The notes beneath the pieces were generated by a model. It was given only the letters and a program-made list of their open reading frames with translations. It had not been told where the DNA came from and did no database searches. From an uncultured Pelagimonas sp. (GTDB lineage: Bacteria; Pseudomonadota; Alphaproteobacteria; Rhodobacterales; Rhodobacteraceae), in the NCBI GenBank assembly GCA_947499735.1, contig CANMPP010000005.1, forward strand, positions 62,001-126,000: DNA of 64,000 nt. Reading direction: 5' to 3'. The stretch's first letter is position 1; each line of letters opens with the position of its first letter. This document shows, piece after piece, positions 37,532 to 46,398 of this stretch. The position numbers were made by a program, and so were the translations under genes.

Positions 37532-37996
37532 ATGTGGTTGTTCGCGGCGTTTATCGCGGTTCCGTTGATTGAAATTGGCCTTTTCATTCAGGTCGGTGGC
37601 CTGCTTGGGCTTTGGCCAACATTGGCAATCGTTTTGATTACCGCATTGATTGGCAGTCATTTGGTGCGCCATCAGGGCAAATCAGCATTACAAGACCTAC
37701 AATCATCCATTTCAACTATGCGAGATCCAAGTGCGCCTCTCGCACATGGCGCAATGATATTGTTCTCTGGAGCACTTTTGTTAACACCAGGTTTCTTTAC
37801 GGACGCGGTTGGGTTTGCGCTTTTGATCCCTCGATTCCGCAAAATCTTGCTGAAACAGCTTCGCAAACAGATTAAAGTACAAAGCTTTTCAACACAGTCT
37901 GGGGCTGCGCATTTTCACCAATCGAAACATTCACCATATGCAAAACCCGATATTATTGAAGGCGACGCTGTAGATGTGACAAAAGATGAGCGATAG
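37532..37996 (+). CDS. fxsA: FxsA family membrane protein
   Basis: A 154-residue inner-membrane protein with three to four helices and the family stretch PLIEIGLFIQVGGLLGLWPT near the start, then LLLTPGFFTDAVGFALLIP. In E. coli FxsA overexpression relieves exclusion of phage T7 by F plasmid; the normal role is not settled. AAAGGAGA before the ATG at 37532 decides for that start over 37511. Confidence 0.9.
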   Translation: MWLFAAFIAVPLIEIGLFIQVGGLLGLWPTLAIVLITALIGSHLVRHQGKSALQDLQSSISTMRDPSAPLAHGAMILFSGALLLTPGFFTDAVGFALLIPRFRKILLKQLRKQIKVQSFSTQSGAAHFHQSKHSPYAKPDIIEGDAVDVTKDER

Positions 37997-38081
37997 CTCC
38001 AACGAATATCCGACTAAGCATTGAGATGGGCGGCTATGGCTGATAAGCGGGTGAATAACAGATGACGGAGATATGATTTTC

Positions 38082-38573
38082 ATGACCGATACACCCGAAA
38101 CACAAGCAACACCGCAACAAGCGCCTAAAATGAATGTTCTGACACAGTTCATCCGGGACATGTCTTTTGAGAATATTCTTTCTCAAAAAGGTGTATCTGG
38201 TGAAGTTCAGCCAGATGTTCAGGTTCAGGTCAATCTCGACGCAAAAAAGCGTCCAGTGGACAATCAGTTTGAAGTCACGCTGATGATCAAAGTGGACAGC
38301 AAGTCCAAGACAGATCAATCTCAGCTATTTTTGCTTGAATTGGAATATGTCGGCATTTTCCACATCGAAAATGTACCAGAAGAGCAGATGCACCCATTCC
38401 TCTTCATCCAATGCCCAAACATGATTTTCCCGTTCGTGCGTCGCATCGTATCAGACGTGACACGCGATGGTGGTTTCCCGCCTTTGAACTTGGAAACGAT
38501 CGATTTCGTTGCCCTGTATCGTCAGGAATTGCTGCGCCGTCAGGCCGATATGCAACCTGCAGGCACAGCCTAA
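38082..38573 (+). CDS. secB: Protein-export chaperone SecB
   Basis: A 163-residue SecB, a cytoplasmic tetrameric chaperone that keeps preproteins unfolded and delivers them to SecA. Typical segments are FIRDMSFENI near the start, FLLELEYVGIFHIENV and LFIQCPNMIFPFVRRIV. An alternative ATG at 38073 is only two bases from GGAG, whereas 38082 is 11 bases from it; the shorter form fits the family better. Confidence 0.95.
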   Translation: MTDTPETQATPQQAPKMNVLTQFIRDMSFENILSQKGVSGEVQPDVQVQVNLDAKKRPVDNQFEVTLMIKVDSKSKTDQSQLFLLELEYVGIFHIENVPEEQMHPFLFIQCPNMIFPFVRRIVSDVTRDGGFPPLNLETIDFVALYRQELLRRQADMQPAGTA

Positions 38574-38577
38574 AACA

Positions 38578-39306
38578 TCAGGATTTGCGCCAAAGCGCAT
38601 CTTCTCCAAGTTTTTCGACAAAGGCGGCATGAGCCGCCTTTTCATTTTCTGTGATCTTTGAAGGCAATGGGATAGGGCGCGCAGATGGCCGCCATGCCTG
38701 CGCGGTAACTTTTGGTCCCTTACTTTGACCCGGCATCGACAAACCAAAATCTGGTTGTTTACCACCGATCAGCTCCAAATACACTTCAGCCAAAATTTCG
38801 GAATCGAGCAAAGCGCCGTGTAAAACACGCGATGAATTGTCGATATTAAAACGCCGGCAAAGCGCATCAAGAGAAGCCTGTGCGCCTGGAAATTTACGAC
38901 GGGCAATCGCCAGCGTATCAATCGCACGATCATTTGGAATCTGGGGTAGCCCAGCCCAGCCCAATTCCGCATTCAGGAACTTCATATCAAAGCTGGCATT
39001 GTGAATGACCAGCTTTGCCGTTCCAATAAAGTCCAGAAAATCTTGACCAACCTTCTTGAACACAGGCTTGTCTTTTAACAGAACTTCCCCGTCTTTCGCA
39101 GGGCGAGGGGGCGTCAAGATATCCGGCCCAATTCCATGCACCTTAAAAGCATCATCAGGCATATCCCGTTCCGGGTAAATGTATTGGTGATAGGTGTTCC
39201 CAGTTGGTAAATGCCCATCCAGTTCAATGGCACCAATTTCCACCAAACGATCACCGCTAAAGGGATCAAAACCCGTTGTTTCGGTATCCAATACGATTTC
39301 ACGCAT
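38578..39306 (-). CDS. dnaQ: DNA polymerase III epsilon subunit (proofreading exonuclease)
   Basis: A 242-residue DEDDh exonuclease. Exo I is DTETTGFDP at residues 7-15, Exo II is HNASFDMKFLN and Exo III is HGALLDSEIL. It proofreads with the polymerase alpha subunit. The start at 39306 overlaps coaE by eight bases and the stop converges with secB four bases away. Confidence 0.95.
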   Translation of the reverse strand: MREIVLDTETTGFDPFSGDRLVEIGAIELDGHLPTGNTYHQYIYPERDMPDDAFKVHGIGPDILTPPRPAKDGEVLLKDKPVFKKVGQDFLDFIGTAKLVIHNASFDMKFLNAELGWAGLPQIPNDRAIDTLAIARRKFPGAQASLDALCRRFNIDNSSRVLHGALLDSEILAEVYLELIGGKQPDFGLSMPGQSKGPKVTAQAWRPSARPIPLPSKITENEKAAHAAFVEKLGEDALWRKS

Positions 39307-39901
39307 CAAAAGGCCCCTTTGATCGGTTCAAGATGTCTTTAAAAATGGTATCTACCTGTGCTCTGGCATGTTCGAAACTATCTGTTTCGATAACATAGGT
39401 CGCACGGGCGCATTTTTCTTCACTTGGCATTTGTCTCGACAGAATGGCATCAAGTTGCGCTTCACTCATCGTCCCTCGCGACAATACACGTTCTTTTTGT
39501 GTCGAAGCAGATGTAGAAACACAAACCGTTGCATCCATTTCAACATCCGCCCCTGTTTCAAACAGTAGAGGAATATCAAAAACCAAGATTTCTTCCTGTG
39601 CGTTGGCCACAAAAATTTCACGATCTTTTCGAACGAGAGGATGAACAATCCTCTCCAATTCAGAAATCACAGTCTTATCTTTTAAGATCAGTTCTTTCAG
39701 ACCTTCTCTGGACACCTGATCATCCAAAATCACTTCAGGATATAGCGCCTTTAGAGGATCAACAGCCGCACCGCCCTTGCTATAAAGCCGATGAACCGCT
39801 GCATCTGCATCCCAAACTGGGCACCCGAGATCTGCAAACATCTGTGCGGTACTGGATTTCCCCATACCAATGGACCCGGTTAAACCTAAGCGGAAACTCA
39901 T
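39299..39901 (-). CDS. coaE: Dephospho-CoA kinase
   Basis: A 200-residue P-loop kinase for the last step of coenzyme A synthesis. Walker A is GLTGSIGMGKSS at residues 6-17 and the substrate-binding region is DADAAVHRLY. It overlaps aroE by four bases and dnaQ by eight. Confidence 0.95.
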   Translation of the reverse strand: MSFRLGLTGSIGMGKSSTAQMFADLGCPVWDADAAVHRLYSKGGAAVDPLKALYPEVILDDQVSREGLKELILKDKTVISELERIVHPLVRKDREIFVANAQEEILVFDIPLLFETGADVEMDATVCVSTSASTQKERVLSRGTMSEAQLDAILSRQMPSEEKCARATYVIETDSFEHARAQVDTIFKDILNRSKGPFDA

Positions 39902-40731
39902 CCAAGGATCGCTTTACGCGCCGCTTCATCAACCATAGGGCGCTGACCAAACCAGCGTTCAAATCCCGGAACCGCTTGATGAAGCAGCATTCCAAGACCA
40001 TCTACAATTTCGCAACCTGCATCCTCTGCTTGCTGCAAAAATGTCGTCTTTAATGGGGTATAGACCAAATCACACACAGTTGCGTTTGGGTTGATCCGAT
40101 CCAAAGAAATGGTGAATTCCGGTTTGCCAGTCATGCCCAACGCAGTCGTATTCACGATTGTTGTCGCGTCATTTAGAACATCACCCGCCTGAACCCAATC
40201 AACCACTGCGATACGGTGACCAAATTCATCTCTTAGCTTTTCCGACCGTTGTTTGGTTCGGTTTGTAAGGCGAATTTCAGGTGCACCTGCATCTAAAAGG
40301 CTGGCAATAATTGCCCTGGATGCACCACCTGCACCAAATACAACGCAAGGCCCGTCCGCTGCTTTCCAATTCGGTGCAGACTGATACATGTTTTCAAGAA
40401 AACCGTAACCATCTGTATTATCAGCAAAAATCTTCCCGTCCTTGGTAAAAATCAACGTATTTGCAGCACCAATAATCGTGGCTCGGTCACTGACCGTATC
40501 TGCGATACCAAGAATACGTTCTTTAAAGGGCAGGGTGACATTCGCACCAACGAATCCCAATGTGGGCATAAAGCGCAGTGCCTCTTCCAACTTGTCCGAA
40601 CTGATATCTAGATGAACATAGTGACCTGGTAGACCCAGAGATTTCAGCCAATGCCCATGCAGCAATGGGGATTTCGAATGCGCAATAGGAGATCCAATAA
40701 CGCCAGCCAAAGGAATACGGTCCAAGCTCAT
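39898..40731 (-). CDS. aroE: Shikimate dehydrogenase
   Basis: A 277-residue NADPH-dependent enzyme of the shikimate pathway. The substrate motif VIGSPIAHSKSPLLH is near residue 11 with the catalytic Lys after NVTLPFKE, and NADP binding is at FGAGGASRA. It is in the maf-aroE-coaE-dnaQ operon with four-base overlaps on both sides. Confidence 0.95.
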   Translation of the reverse strand: MSLDRIPLAGVIGSPIAHSKSPLLHGHWLKSLGLPGHYVHLDISSDKLEEALRFMPTLGFVGANVTLPFKERILGIADTVSDRATIIGAANTLIFTKDGKIFADNTDGYGFLENMYQSAPNWKAADGPCVVFGAGGASRAIIASLLDAGAPEIRLTNRTKQRSEKLRDEFGHRIAVVDWVQAGDVLNDATTIVNTTALGMTGKPEFTISLDRINPNATVCDLVYTPLKTTFLQQAEDAGCEIVDGLGMLLHQAVPGFERWFGQRPMVDEAARKAILG

Positions 40732-41327
40732 GTTTCTAGATATCCAATCACAGTAAGGTGGTTTAGTAGCTCAACAAGAGGAAGGCCAAGTATCGCAAAA
40801 TGGCTACCTTCTATTCGTGAAAACAGACGTACACCTTCAGCTTCAATTTTGTAACCACCAACACTGGTTTCCAGATCAGGCCAATTTCGATCCGTATAGG
40901 TTTGTATAAACTGATCTGACAGATGGCGCATTGTTAGACGAACCGTTGAAACATGCCTCCATTGCGGTTCACCCGCATGATACAAAACAGCTGCCGTATA
41001 AAGCGTGTGTTTTTGTCCCTGAAGAATGGAAAGCTGTTCATGTAGTTCATCCTTGCTCTTGGGTTTTGAAAAAACATTGCCTTCAAAGCTAAGCAATTGA
41101 TCACATCCAAGCGTCAGAGAAGCAGGCGATTTTGCAGAAACCTTGCGTGCCTTCGCCTCTGCAAGGGCGTCCGCGATATCGCGATGCGACGTTTCTTCGG
41201 AGATCATCGATTCTTTTATCGCAGATTCGTCGATTCTTGCGGGCTGGATTCGCAAAGAAACACCCGCTGACTGCAACATTTGAGCTCTAATTTCCGAACC
41301 TGAAGCCAGAACGAGATCTTTTTCCAT
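40728..41327 (-). CDS. maf: Maf-family nucleotide pyrophosphatase
   Basis: A 199-residue Maf/YceF protein, a pyrophosphatase for noncanonical or cellular nucleotides linked to division arrest. The LASGSEIRAQML motif is at residues 7-18 and LGCDQLLSFEG in the middle. It is the first gene of the operon. Its start codon lies inside a perfect DnaA box (41327-41335) at the edge of the candidate origin. Confidence 0.93.
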   Translation of the reverse strand: MEKDLVLASGSEIRAQMLQSAGVSLRIQPARIDESAIKESMISEETSHRDIADALAEAKARKVSAKSPASLTLGCDQLLSFEGNVFSKPKSKDELHEQLSILQGQKHTLYTAAVLYHAGEPQWRHVSTVRLTMRHLSDQFIQTYTDRNWPDLETSVGGYKIEAEGVRLFSRIEGSHFAILGLPLVELLNHLTVIGYLET

Positions 41328-41335
41328 GTGGATAA
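41327..41335 (-). promoter_or_regulatory. DnaA box (perfect), overlapping the maf start
   Basis: TTATCCACA on the minus strand, a perfect match to the strong DnaA box. Its last base is the A of the maf ATG. Confidence 0.75.
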
Positions 41336-41508
41336 CCTAGTGGTTTATTTTCTGTTAACTCACTGGATCGTTCTGGGGAAAAAAGCAACGTGCTTCAAGC
41401 CCGTGGAAAAATCACAGAGTTCAGGAAATTCCAGGCCCCATATCCTAGTGAAGATAAGTATAAGTCGAAAACTGTAGATCCCCAAATTGCCATCCAGTTT
41501 TCTTCATT

Positions 41509-41517
41509 TTATGCACA
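41509..41517 (+). promoter_or_regulatory. DnaA box (TTATGCACA)
   Basis: TTATGCACA fits the degenerate consensus TTWTNCACA. It lies just before the A/T-rich stretch that starts near 41545. Confidence 0.65.
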
Positions 41518-41599
41518 TTGACCAAGAGATGCTTTAACTATCTGAAAAAAAATAAAAAATATCGAAAATAAAAACGAGTATACGAAAAGACTACCAGAT

Positions 41600-41608
41600 T
41601 TATCCACA
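41600..41608 (+). promoter_or_regulatory. DnaA box (perfect)
   Basis: TTATCCACA on the plus strand, just after the A/T-rich stretch, followed within 50 bases by two one-mismatch boxes. Confidence 0.75.
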
Positions 41609-41714
41609 GAATGGGAGGGTGTTCCTAACCTTGTGGAAGACTCAATAATCCACAGAAAAGTAGATCCCTAACAAAATCTAAATCCTTAAAAATAATTAAT
41701 ATTATCTTTGATAG

Positions 41715-41909
41715 GACATCCAAACACTCTCACGGCAATGCATTAAGAAAAGCTGTAAAAATATTGACTCTTCAGAGCCCCAGACCTATCTATTCTCTAC
41801 CTTCTGTTCTGAAGGTTTTCTCCTACGACAGCGTTAACACAGCTGATCATTCTAAAGATTGTTATCATATGATGTCGCTACGAACGCGATGTCTGTACAA
41901 AGGTGTGCA
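41715..41909 (+). promoter_or_regulatory. rho leader and promoter region
   Basis: TTGACT at 41764-41769 and TATCTA at 41787-41792 are 17 bases apart and may be the rho promoter. A small stem (ACCTTC, loop, GAAGGT, 41799-41816) followed by TTTC lies in the predicted leader and could take part in the autoregulation known for rho genes. Otherwise nothing is seen here. Confidence 0.35.
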
Positions 41910-43181
41910 ATGAGCGAAGAAAAATTGAATCTTGCTGATCTCAAAGCAAAGAGCCCAAAAGCATTGCTTGCAATGGCCGAAGAGCTTGAGATCGAAAACG
42001 CATCTACGATGCGCAAAGGTGAGATGATGTTCCAAATCCTCAGAGAACGCGCTGAGGATGGTTGGCAAATCTCTGGTGATGGTGTTTTGGAGGTTCTTCA
42101 GGACGGGTTTGGATTTCTACGTTCGCCAGAGGCGAACTATCTTCCAGGTCCTGACGATATCTACGTTTCCCCAGATATGATCCGTAAATATTCGCTGCGG
42201 ACAGGCGATACCATTGATGGTGAGATTCGTGCACCAGAAGAAAATGAACGTTATTTTGCTTTGGTTGCGGTCTCAGCAATTAACTTTGAAGATCCGGAAA
42301 AAGCGCGTCATAAAATTGCGTTTGACAATCTGACGCCGCTATATCCGGATGAACGCCTGAAAATGGAAATTGAGGATCCGACGATCAAAGATCGGTCTTC
42401 GCGGGTTATTGATCTGGTAGCACCAATTGGTAAGGGACAGCGATCTCTCATTGTTGCGCCTCCACGTACCGGTAAGACGGTTTTGTTGCAAAATATTGCG
42501 ACATCTATCGAAAAGAACCACCCAGAATGCTATTTGATTGTTCTTTTGATCGACGAACGTCCGGAAGAAGTGACGGATATGCAGCGCTCTGTGAAGGGTG
42601 AGGTGGTGTCATCGACGTTTGACGAACCAGCTACACGTCACGTTGCTGTTTCAGAGATGGTCATTGAAAAAGCGAAACGCTTGGTCGAACATAAACGTGA
42701 TGTCGTAATTCTGTTGGATTCCATCACGCGTCTAGGTCGTGCATTTAACACTGTTGTTCCAAGTTCGGGTAAAGTCCTGACTGGTGGTGTGGATGCGAAT
42801 GCTTTGCAACGTCCAAAGCGATTCTTTGGTGCGGCCCGTAATATCGAAGAAGGTGGGTCATTGACGATTATCGCAACCGCTTTGATCGAAACTGGAAGCC
42901 GAATGGATGAAGTTATCTTTGAGGAATTCAAAGGTACCGGTAACTCTGAAGTCGTCTTGGATCGTAAGGTTGCGGACAAACGGGTGTTCCCAGCCATCGA
43001 CATTTTGAAATCCGGTACACGGAAAGAAGATTTGCTTACGGATAAGGTTGATCTGCAAAAGACATTTGTTCTGCGCCGCATCCTTAATCCTATGGGTACC
43101 ACGGATGCGATTGAATTCTTGTTGGGTAAGTTGAAACAAACCAAATCCAATTCTGAGTTTTTTGATTCAATGAACGGATAA
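41910..43181 (+). CDS. rho: Transcription termination factor Rho
   Basis: A 423-residue hexameric RNA helicase. The RNA-binding domain contains [20 protein letters not shown], Walker A is [13 protein letters not shown] near residue 180, Walker B is [13 protein letters not shown], and the Q-loop and R-loop regions [11 protein letters not shown] and [16 protein letters not shown] follow. ATG 41910 has AAAGG six bases upstream and gives the usual family length; earlier in-frame starts add a poorly conserved tail. Confidence 0.97.
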   Translation: MSEEKLNLADLKAKSPKALLAMAEELEIENASTMRKGEMMFQILRERAEDGWQISGDGVLEVLQDGFGFLRSPEANYLPGPDDIYVSPDMIRKYSLRTGDTIDGEIRAPEENERYFALVAVSAINFEDPEKARHKIAFDNLTPLYPDERLKMEIEDPTIKDRSSRVIDLVAPIGKGQRSLIVAPPRTGKTVLLQNIATSIEKNHPECYLIVLLIDERPEEVTDMQRSVKGEVVSSTFDEPATRHVAVSEMVIEKAKRLVEHKRDVVILLDSITRLGRAFNTVVPSSGKVLTGGVDANALQRPKRFFGAARNIEEGGSLTIIATALIETGSRMDEVIFEEFKGTGNSEVVLDRKVADKRVFPAIDILKSGTRKEDLLTDKVDLQKTFVLRRILNPMGTTDAIEFLLGKLKQTKSNSEFFDSMNG

Positions 43182-43236
43182 ATCTGTATCGGTGGCGTGT
43201 TATGTCACCGACTAGATATTGTTTTGGAGTCGGATG

Positions 43237-44517
43237 ATGGCGGATACCATCTATGCTTTGGCCAGCGCTGCTGGTAAGGCCGGTGTTTCGGTTATTCGGA
43301 TATCTGGCCCTGATGCAAAAATCGCTGCTGAACGTCTTGCTGGCAATTTACCTAAGGCAAGGCATGCTTATCTGCGGAAACTGATTGGTGAGAATGACCT
43401 TTACCTAGACGAAGCATTGGTTTTCTTTTTCGAGAAGGGCGCTTCGTTTACAGGTGAAATTGTTGTTGAATTTCAAACACATGGTAGCATTGCAATTGTG
43501 CAAACTATCTTGTTTGAGTTATCAAAAATTGATGGCCTACGGCTGGCTGAACCAGGTGAATTTACGAAACGCGCTTTAGAGAACAACAAACTTGATCTGA
43601 CGCAGGTCGAAGCACTGTCTGATTTAATTGAAGCCGAGACTGAGCTTCAAAGACGTCAGGCACTCGATATACTTCAAGGTGCTTTTTCTGATAAAATTGG
43701 AATATGGCGCGATAAATTGGTCCGTGCCTGTGCATTGTTAGAAGCAGTTTTGGACTTTGCTGATGAAGACGTTCCGACCGATGTGACCCCGGAAGTTGAA
43801 GGATTATTAAACAGTGTGGTTTCAGATTTTAAGACTGAACTTTCATCTTTAAAAGGAAGAGAAAGAATTCGCTCCGGGTTTGAGGTTGCTCTGATTGGTG
43901 CTCCGAATTCCGGAAAATCAAGTCTGATGAATCATCTGGTTGGTAGAGACGTTGCAATCACGTCTGATATCGCCGGAACGACCAGAGATGTTATTGAAGT
44001 ACGCTTGGATATTAAGGGCTTGCCTGTCACATTGTTAGACACGGCTGGATTACGCGAAGCCACTGATGAAGTTGAAAAAATTGGCATAGATCGTGCGATC
44101 CAGAGGGCTAAAAACGCAGATATGCGAATTTATCTGGATGCAGGCGATAGTCCTAATTTCGCATTATCAGATGATGATATAAAAATCAGAAGCAAGGTAG
44201 ATGCTCTTGGTGGTGAAGGAATCTCTTCCGTAACTGGAGAAGGGGTGGATTGCCTTTTAGAGAATATTTACGATACGCTTTCAAAAAAACTGTCAAATTC
44301 TGGTTTATCAAACCGTGAACGGCATAGAATGGCCATAGAAAATGGTTCGGTTCATATAAATAAGGCTTTGACACTGTTGGAATCAGGACCGGAGCTGTAT
44401 GATATCGCATCAGAGGAAATACGGTTGGCACATCATGATCTTGCAGTTTTGCTAGGTATCATTGGTGTTGAAGACGTCTTGGATGTTATCTTTTCAAGTT
44501 TTTGTCTTGGAAAGTAG
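43237..44517 (+). CDS. mnmE: tRNA modification GTPase MnmE
   Basis: A 426-residue GTPase that with MnmG makes cmnm5-type modifications at U34. The N-terminal folate-binding domain begins at DTIYALASAAGKAGV; the G domain has GAPNSGKSS, the DIAGTTRD switch and DTAGLREATDEVEKIG; the C-terminus is FCLGK with the catalytic Cys. The fourth G motif appears as SKVD instead of NKxD. ATG 43237 is seven bases after GGAG; another ATG at 43234 is also possible. Confidence 0.95.
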   Translation: MADTIYALASAAGKAGVSVIRISGPDAKIAAERLAGNLPKARHAYLRKLIGENDLYLDEALVFFFEKGASFTGEIVVEFQTHGSIAIVQTILFELSKIDGLRLAEPGEFTKRALENNKLDLTQVEALSDLIEAETELQRRQALDILQGAFSDKIGIWRDKLVRACALLEAVLDFADEDVPTDVTPEVEGLLNSVVSDFKTELSSLKGRERIRSGFEVALIGAPNSGKSSLMNHLVGRDVAITSDIAGTTRDVIEVRLDIKGLPVTLLDTAGLREATDEVEKIGIDRAIQRAKNADMRIYLDAGDSPNFALSDDDIKIRSKVDALGGEGISSVTGEGVDCLLENIYDTLSKKLSNSGLSNRERHRMAIENGSVHINKALTLLESGPELYDIASEEIRLAHHDLAVLLGIIGVEDVLDVIFSSFCLGK

Positions 44518-44520
44518 GGA

Positions 44521-46398
44521 GTGTTTCACGTGAAACAGTCAGATTTTGATGTTGTTGTAGTTGGTGGTGGACATGCTGGTACTGAAGCCGCCGCCGCCGC
44601 ATCTCGCATGGGTGTACGTACTGCTCTTGTAACGCTTCGATTGCAGGATTTAGGCGTAATGTCTTGTAACCCAGCGATAGGTGGTCTTGGAAAAGGACAC
44701 CTTGTCCGTGAAATCGATGCTATGGATGGTATCATGGGACGTATCGCGGATCAGGCCGGTATCCAGTTTCGTCTATTAAATCGACGTAAGGGGCCTGCTG
44801 TGCAAGGTCCCCGCGCACAGGCAGATCGACAACTATATCGCAAGGCGATGCTTTCAGAGCTTAGTAAAACGCAAAATTTGACGATCATTGAAGGTGAAGT
44901 TGTAAAGTTTATTGGTACATCGGAAAATATTGGTGGTGTAGTACTTTCCGATGGTAGTGAGATTCGCGCGACTGCAACCGTATTAACAACAGGTACATTC
45001 CTGGGCGGAATTGTACATATTGGTGATAAATCTTATCCTGGCGGTCGGATGGGGGATGATCCCTCAAATGAACTTTCAAGTGTTTTGCGGGATATGGATT
45101 TAGCGAAAGGTCGCCTGAAAACTGGTACACCGCCACGTTTGGATGGACGAACCATTGACTGGGATCAATTGGAAAAGCAACCAGGCGATGATGATCCCGT
45201 TGTGTTTTCGTTTATGAATGATCGACCTTTCGCTAAGCAGGTCTCTTGCGCCATCACTCATACAAATGAAAAAACGCATGATGTAATCCGTCAAAATTTG
45301 GATCGGTCTGCGATGTATGGCGGGCATATCGACGGAATTGGTCCTAGATATTGCCCTTCGATCGAAGATAAAATTATCCGTTTCTCTGAAAAGACCTCGC
45401 ATCAGGTTTTCTTAGAACCAGAAGGTCTTGAGGATCATACAGTTTATCCGAATGGTATATCTACGTCTTTGCCTGAAGATGTGCAGGAAGACTACGTCCG
45501 TTCCATAGTTGGTTTGGAAGATGTAGATATTTTGCAGCCGGGCTATGCCATTGAATATGATTACGTTGATCCTCGATCTCTTGATTTTAAGCTTTCCGTT
45601 ATAAATGCCAATGGTTTATTCCTCGCAGGACAAATCAACGGAACCACAGGTTACGAAGAGGCGGCAGCACAAGGATTAGTTGCTGGTTTGAATGCCGCTG
45701 CACAAGCGTTGGGGCATGAGTATATTAATTTTGCTCGCAGTGAATCTTACATCGGGGTTATGATCGATGATCTTACAATCAAAGGTGTATCTGAACCCTA
45801 TCGGATGTTTACGTCACGCGCTGAATTTCGTTTAACGTTGCGCGCGGATAATGCTGATCAACGTCTTACCTCAAAGGCATTGGAAATTGGCTGTGTTTCT
45901 GATGATCGAAAGGCGGCATTCGAAAGTAAAATGACTAAGCTTCAATCAGGAAGAGATATTTTGGAAAACCAGATTTTCTCTCCGAGAGAAGTGAACGACA
46001 TTGGTATTAAGGTTAGTAAAGACGGTGCGAAGCGGACCGCGCTGGAATTACTTGCCTTTCCCAACGTTGATTTTGAAGTCTTAAGGCCACACAGAGACGA
46101 ATTTAAGTTTTTAGATCAATCAGTTACCGATCAGATCACTAAAGAATCTAAATATGCAAATTATTTGAAAAGACAGCTACGGGATGTTGCTCTCCTGAAA
46201 AAGGACGAAGAAGTTTCCTTCCCGAGTAATTTTGATTTTTCGTCACTGCCAGGCTTGTCAAATGAGCTCAAAGCAAAATTGATTTCTGTTAAACCTACCA
46301 ATCTTGCACAAGCCTCGCGGATCGAGGGGATGACACCAGCAGCGTTGACTCTTTTGTTGGCTAAGATTCGCCAAAGTGAAAGGTTACAAGCAGGATGA
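44521..46398 (+). CDS. mnmG: tRNA U34 carboxymethylaminomethyl synthesis enzyme MnmG
   Basis: A 625-residue FAD enzyme, partner of MnmE. The dinucleotide-binding motif [19 protein letters not shown] starts near residue 11, followed by [20 protein letters not shown] and the Cys motifs. The GTG start at 44521 lies three bases after mnmE; an in-frame GTG at 44530, eight bases past AGGGAG, is an equally good start. The first codons (MFHVKQ) are encoded by a perfect parS site. It overlaps rsmG by four bases. Confidence 0.96.
   Translation: MFHVKQSDFDVVVVGGGHAGTEAAAAASRMGVRTALVTLRLQDLGVMSCNPAIGGLGKGHLVREIDAMDGIMGRIADQAGIQFRLLNRRKGPAVQGPRAQADRQLYRKAMLSELSKTQNLTIIEGEVVKFIGTSENIGGVVLSDGSEIRATATVLTTGTFLGGIVHIGDKSYPGGRMGDDPSNELSSVLRDMDLAKGRLKTGTPPRLDGRTIDWDQLEKQPGDDDPVVFSFMNDRPFAKQVSCAITHTNEKTHDVIRQNLDRSAMYGGHIDGIGPRYCPSIEDKIIRFSEKTSHQVFLEPEGLEDHTVYPNGISTSLPEDVQEDYVRSIVGLEDVDILQPGYAIEYDYVDPRSLDFKLSVINANGLFLAGQINGTTGYEEAAAQGLVAGLNAAAQALGHEYINFARSESYIGVMIDDLTIKGVSEPYRMFTSRAEFRLTLRADNADQRLTSKALEIGCVSDDRKAAFESKMTKLQSGRDILENQIFSPREVNDIGIKVSKDGAKRTALELLAFPNVDFEVLRPHRDEFKFLDQSVTDQITKESKYANYLKRQLRDVALLKKDEEVSFPSNFDFSSLPGLSNELKAKLISVKPTNLAQASRIEGMTPAALTLLLAKIRQSERLQAG
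44522..44537. promoter_or_regulatory. parS: parS centromere site 1
   Basis: TGTTTCACGTGAAACA, a perfect 16-base palindrome and a full match to the bacterial parS consensus. It overlaps the translation start of mnmG, about 2.9 kb from the last perfect DnaA box and 3.3 kb before parB. Confidence 0.95.

Larger units (their letters stand above)
41328..41714. other. oriC: Candidate chromosomal replication origin (oriC)
   Basis: The maf-rho gap is 582 bases with no gene. Three perfect DnaA boxes occur (41327-41335 minus, 41509-41517 plus, 41600-41608 plus), plus three boxes with one mismatch: 41402-41410 minus, 41632-41640 minus and 41646-41654 plus. A nearly pure A/T stretch at 41545-41575 and another at 41686-41712 could be unwinding elements. 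The 9-mer GTAGATCCC occurs twice, at 41474 and 41660. The neighbours (maf-aroE-coaE-dnaQ on one side, rho-mnmE-mnmG-rsmG-parAB on the other, transcribed away from the gap) match origin regions in Caulobacter and relatives. Confidence 0.8.

Noticed and set aside
41686-41699. TTAA-N6-TTAA in the origin region, considered as a CtrA site
   Set aside because: The spacer is six bases rather than seven and the stretch is A/T-rich, where TTAA pairs are expected by chance.
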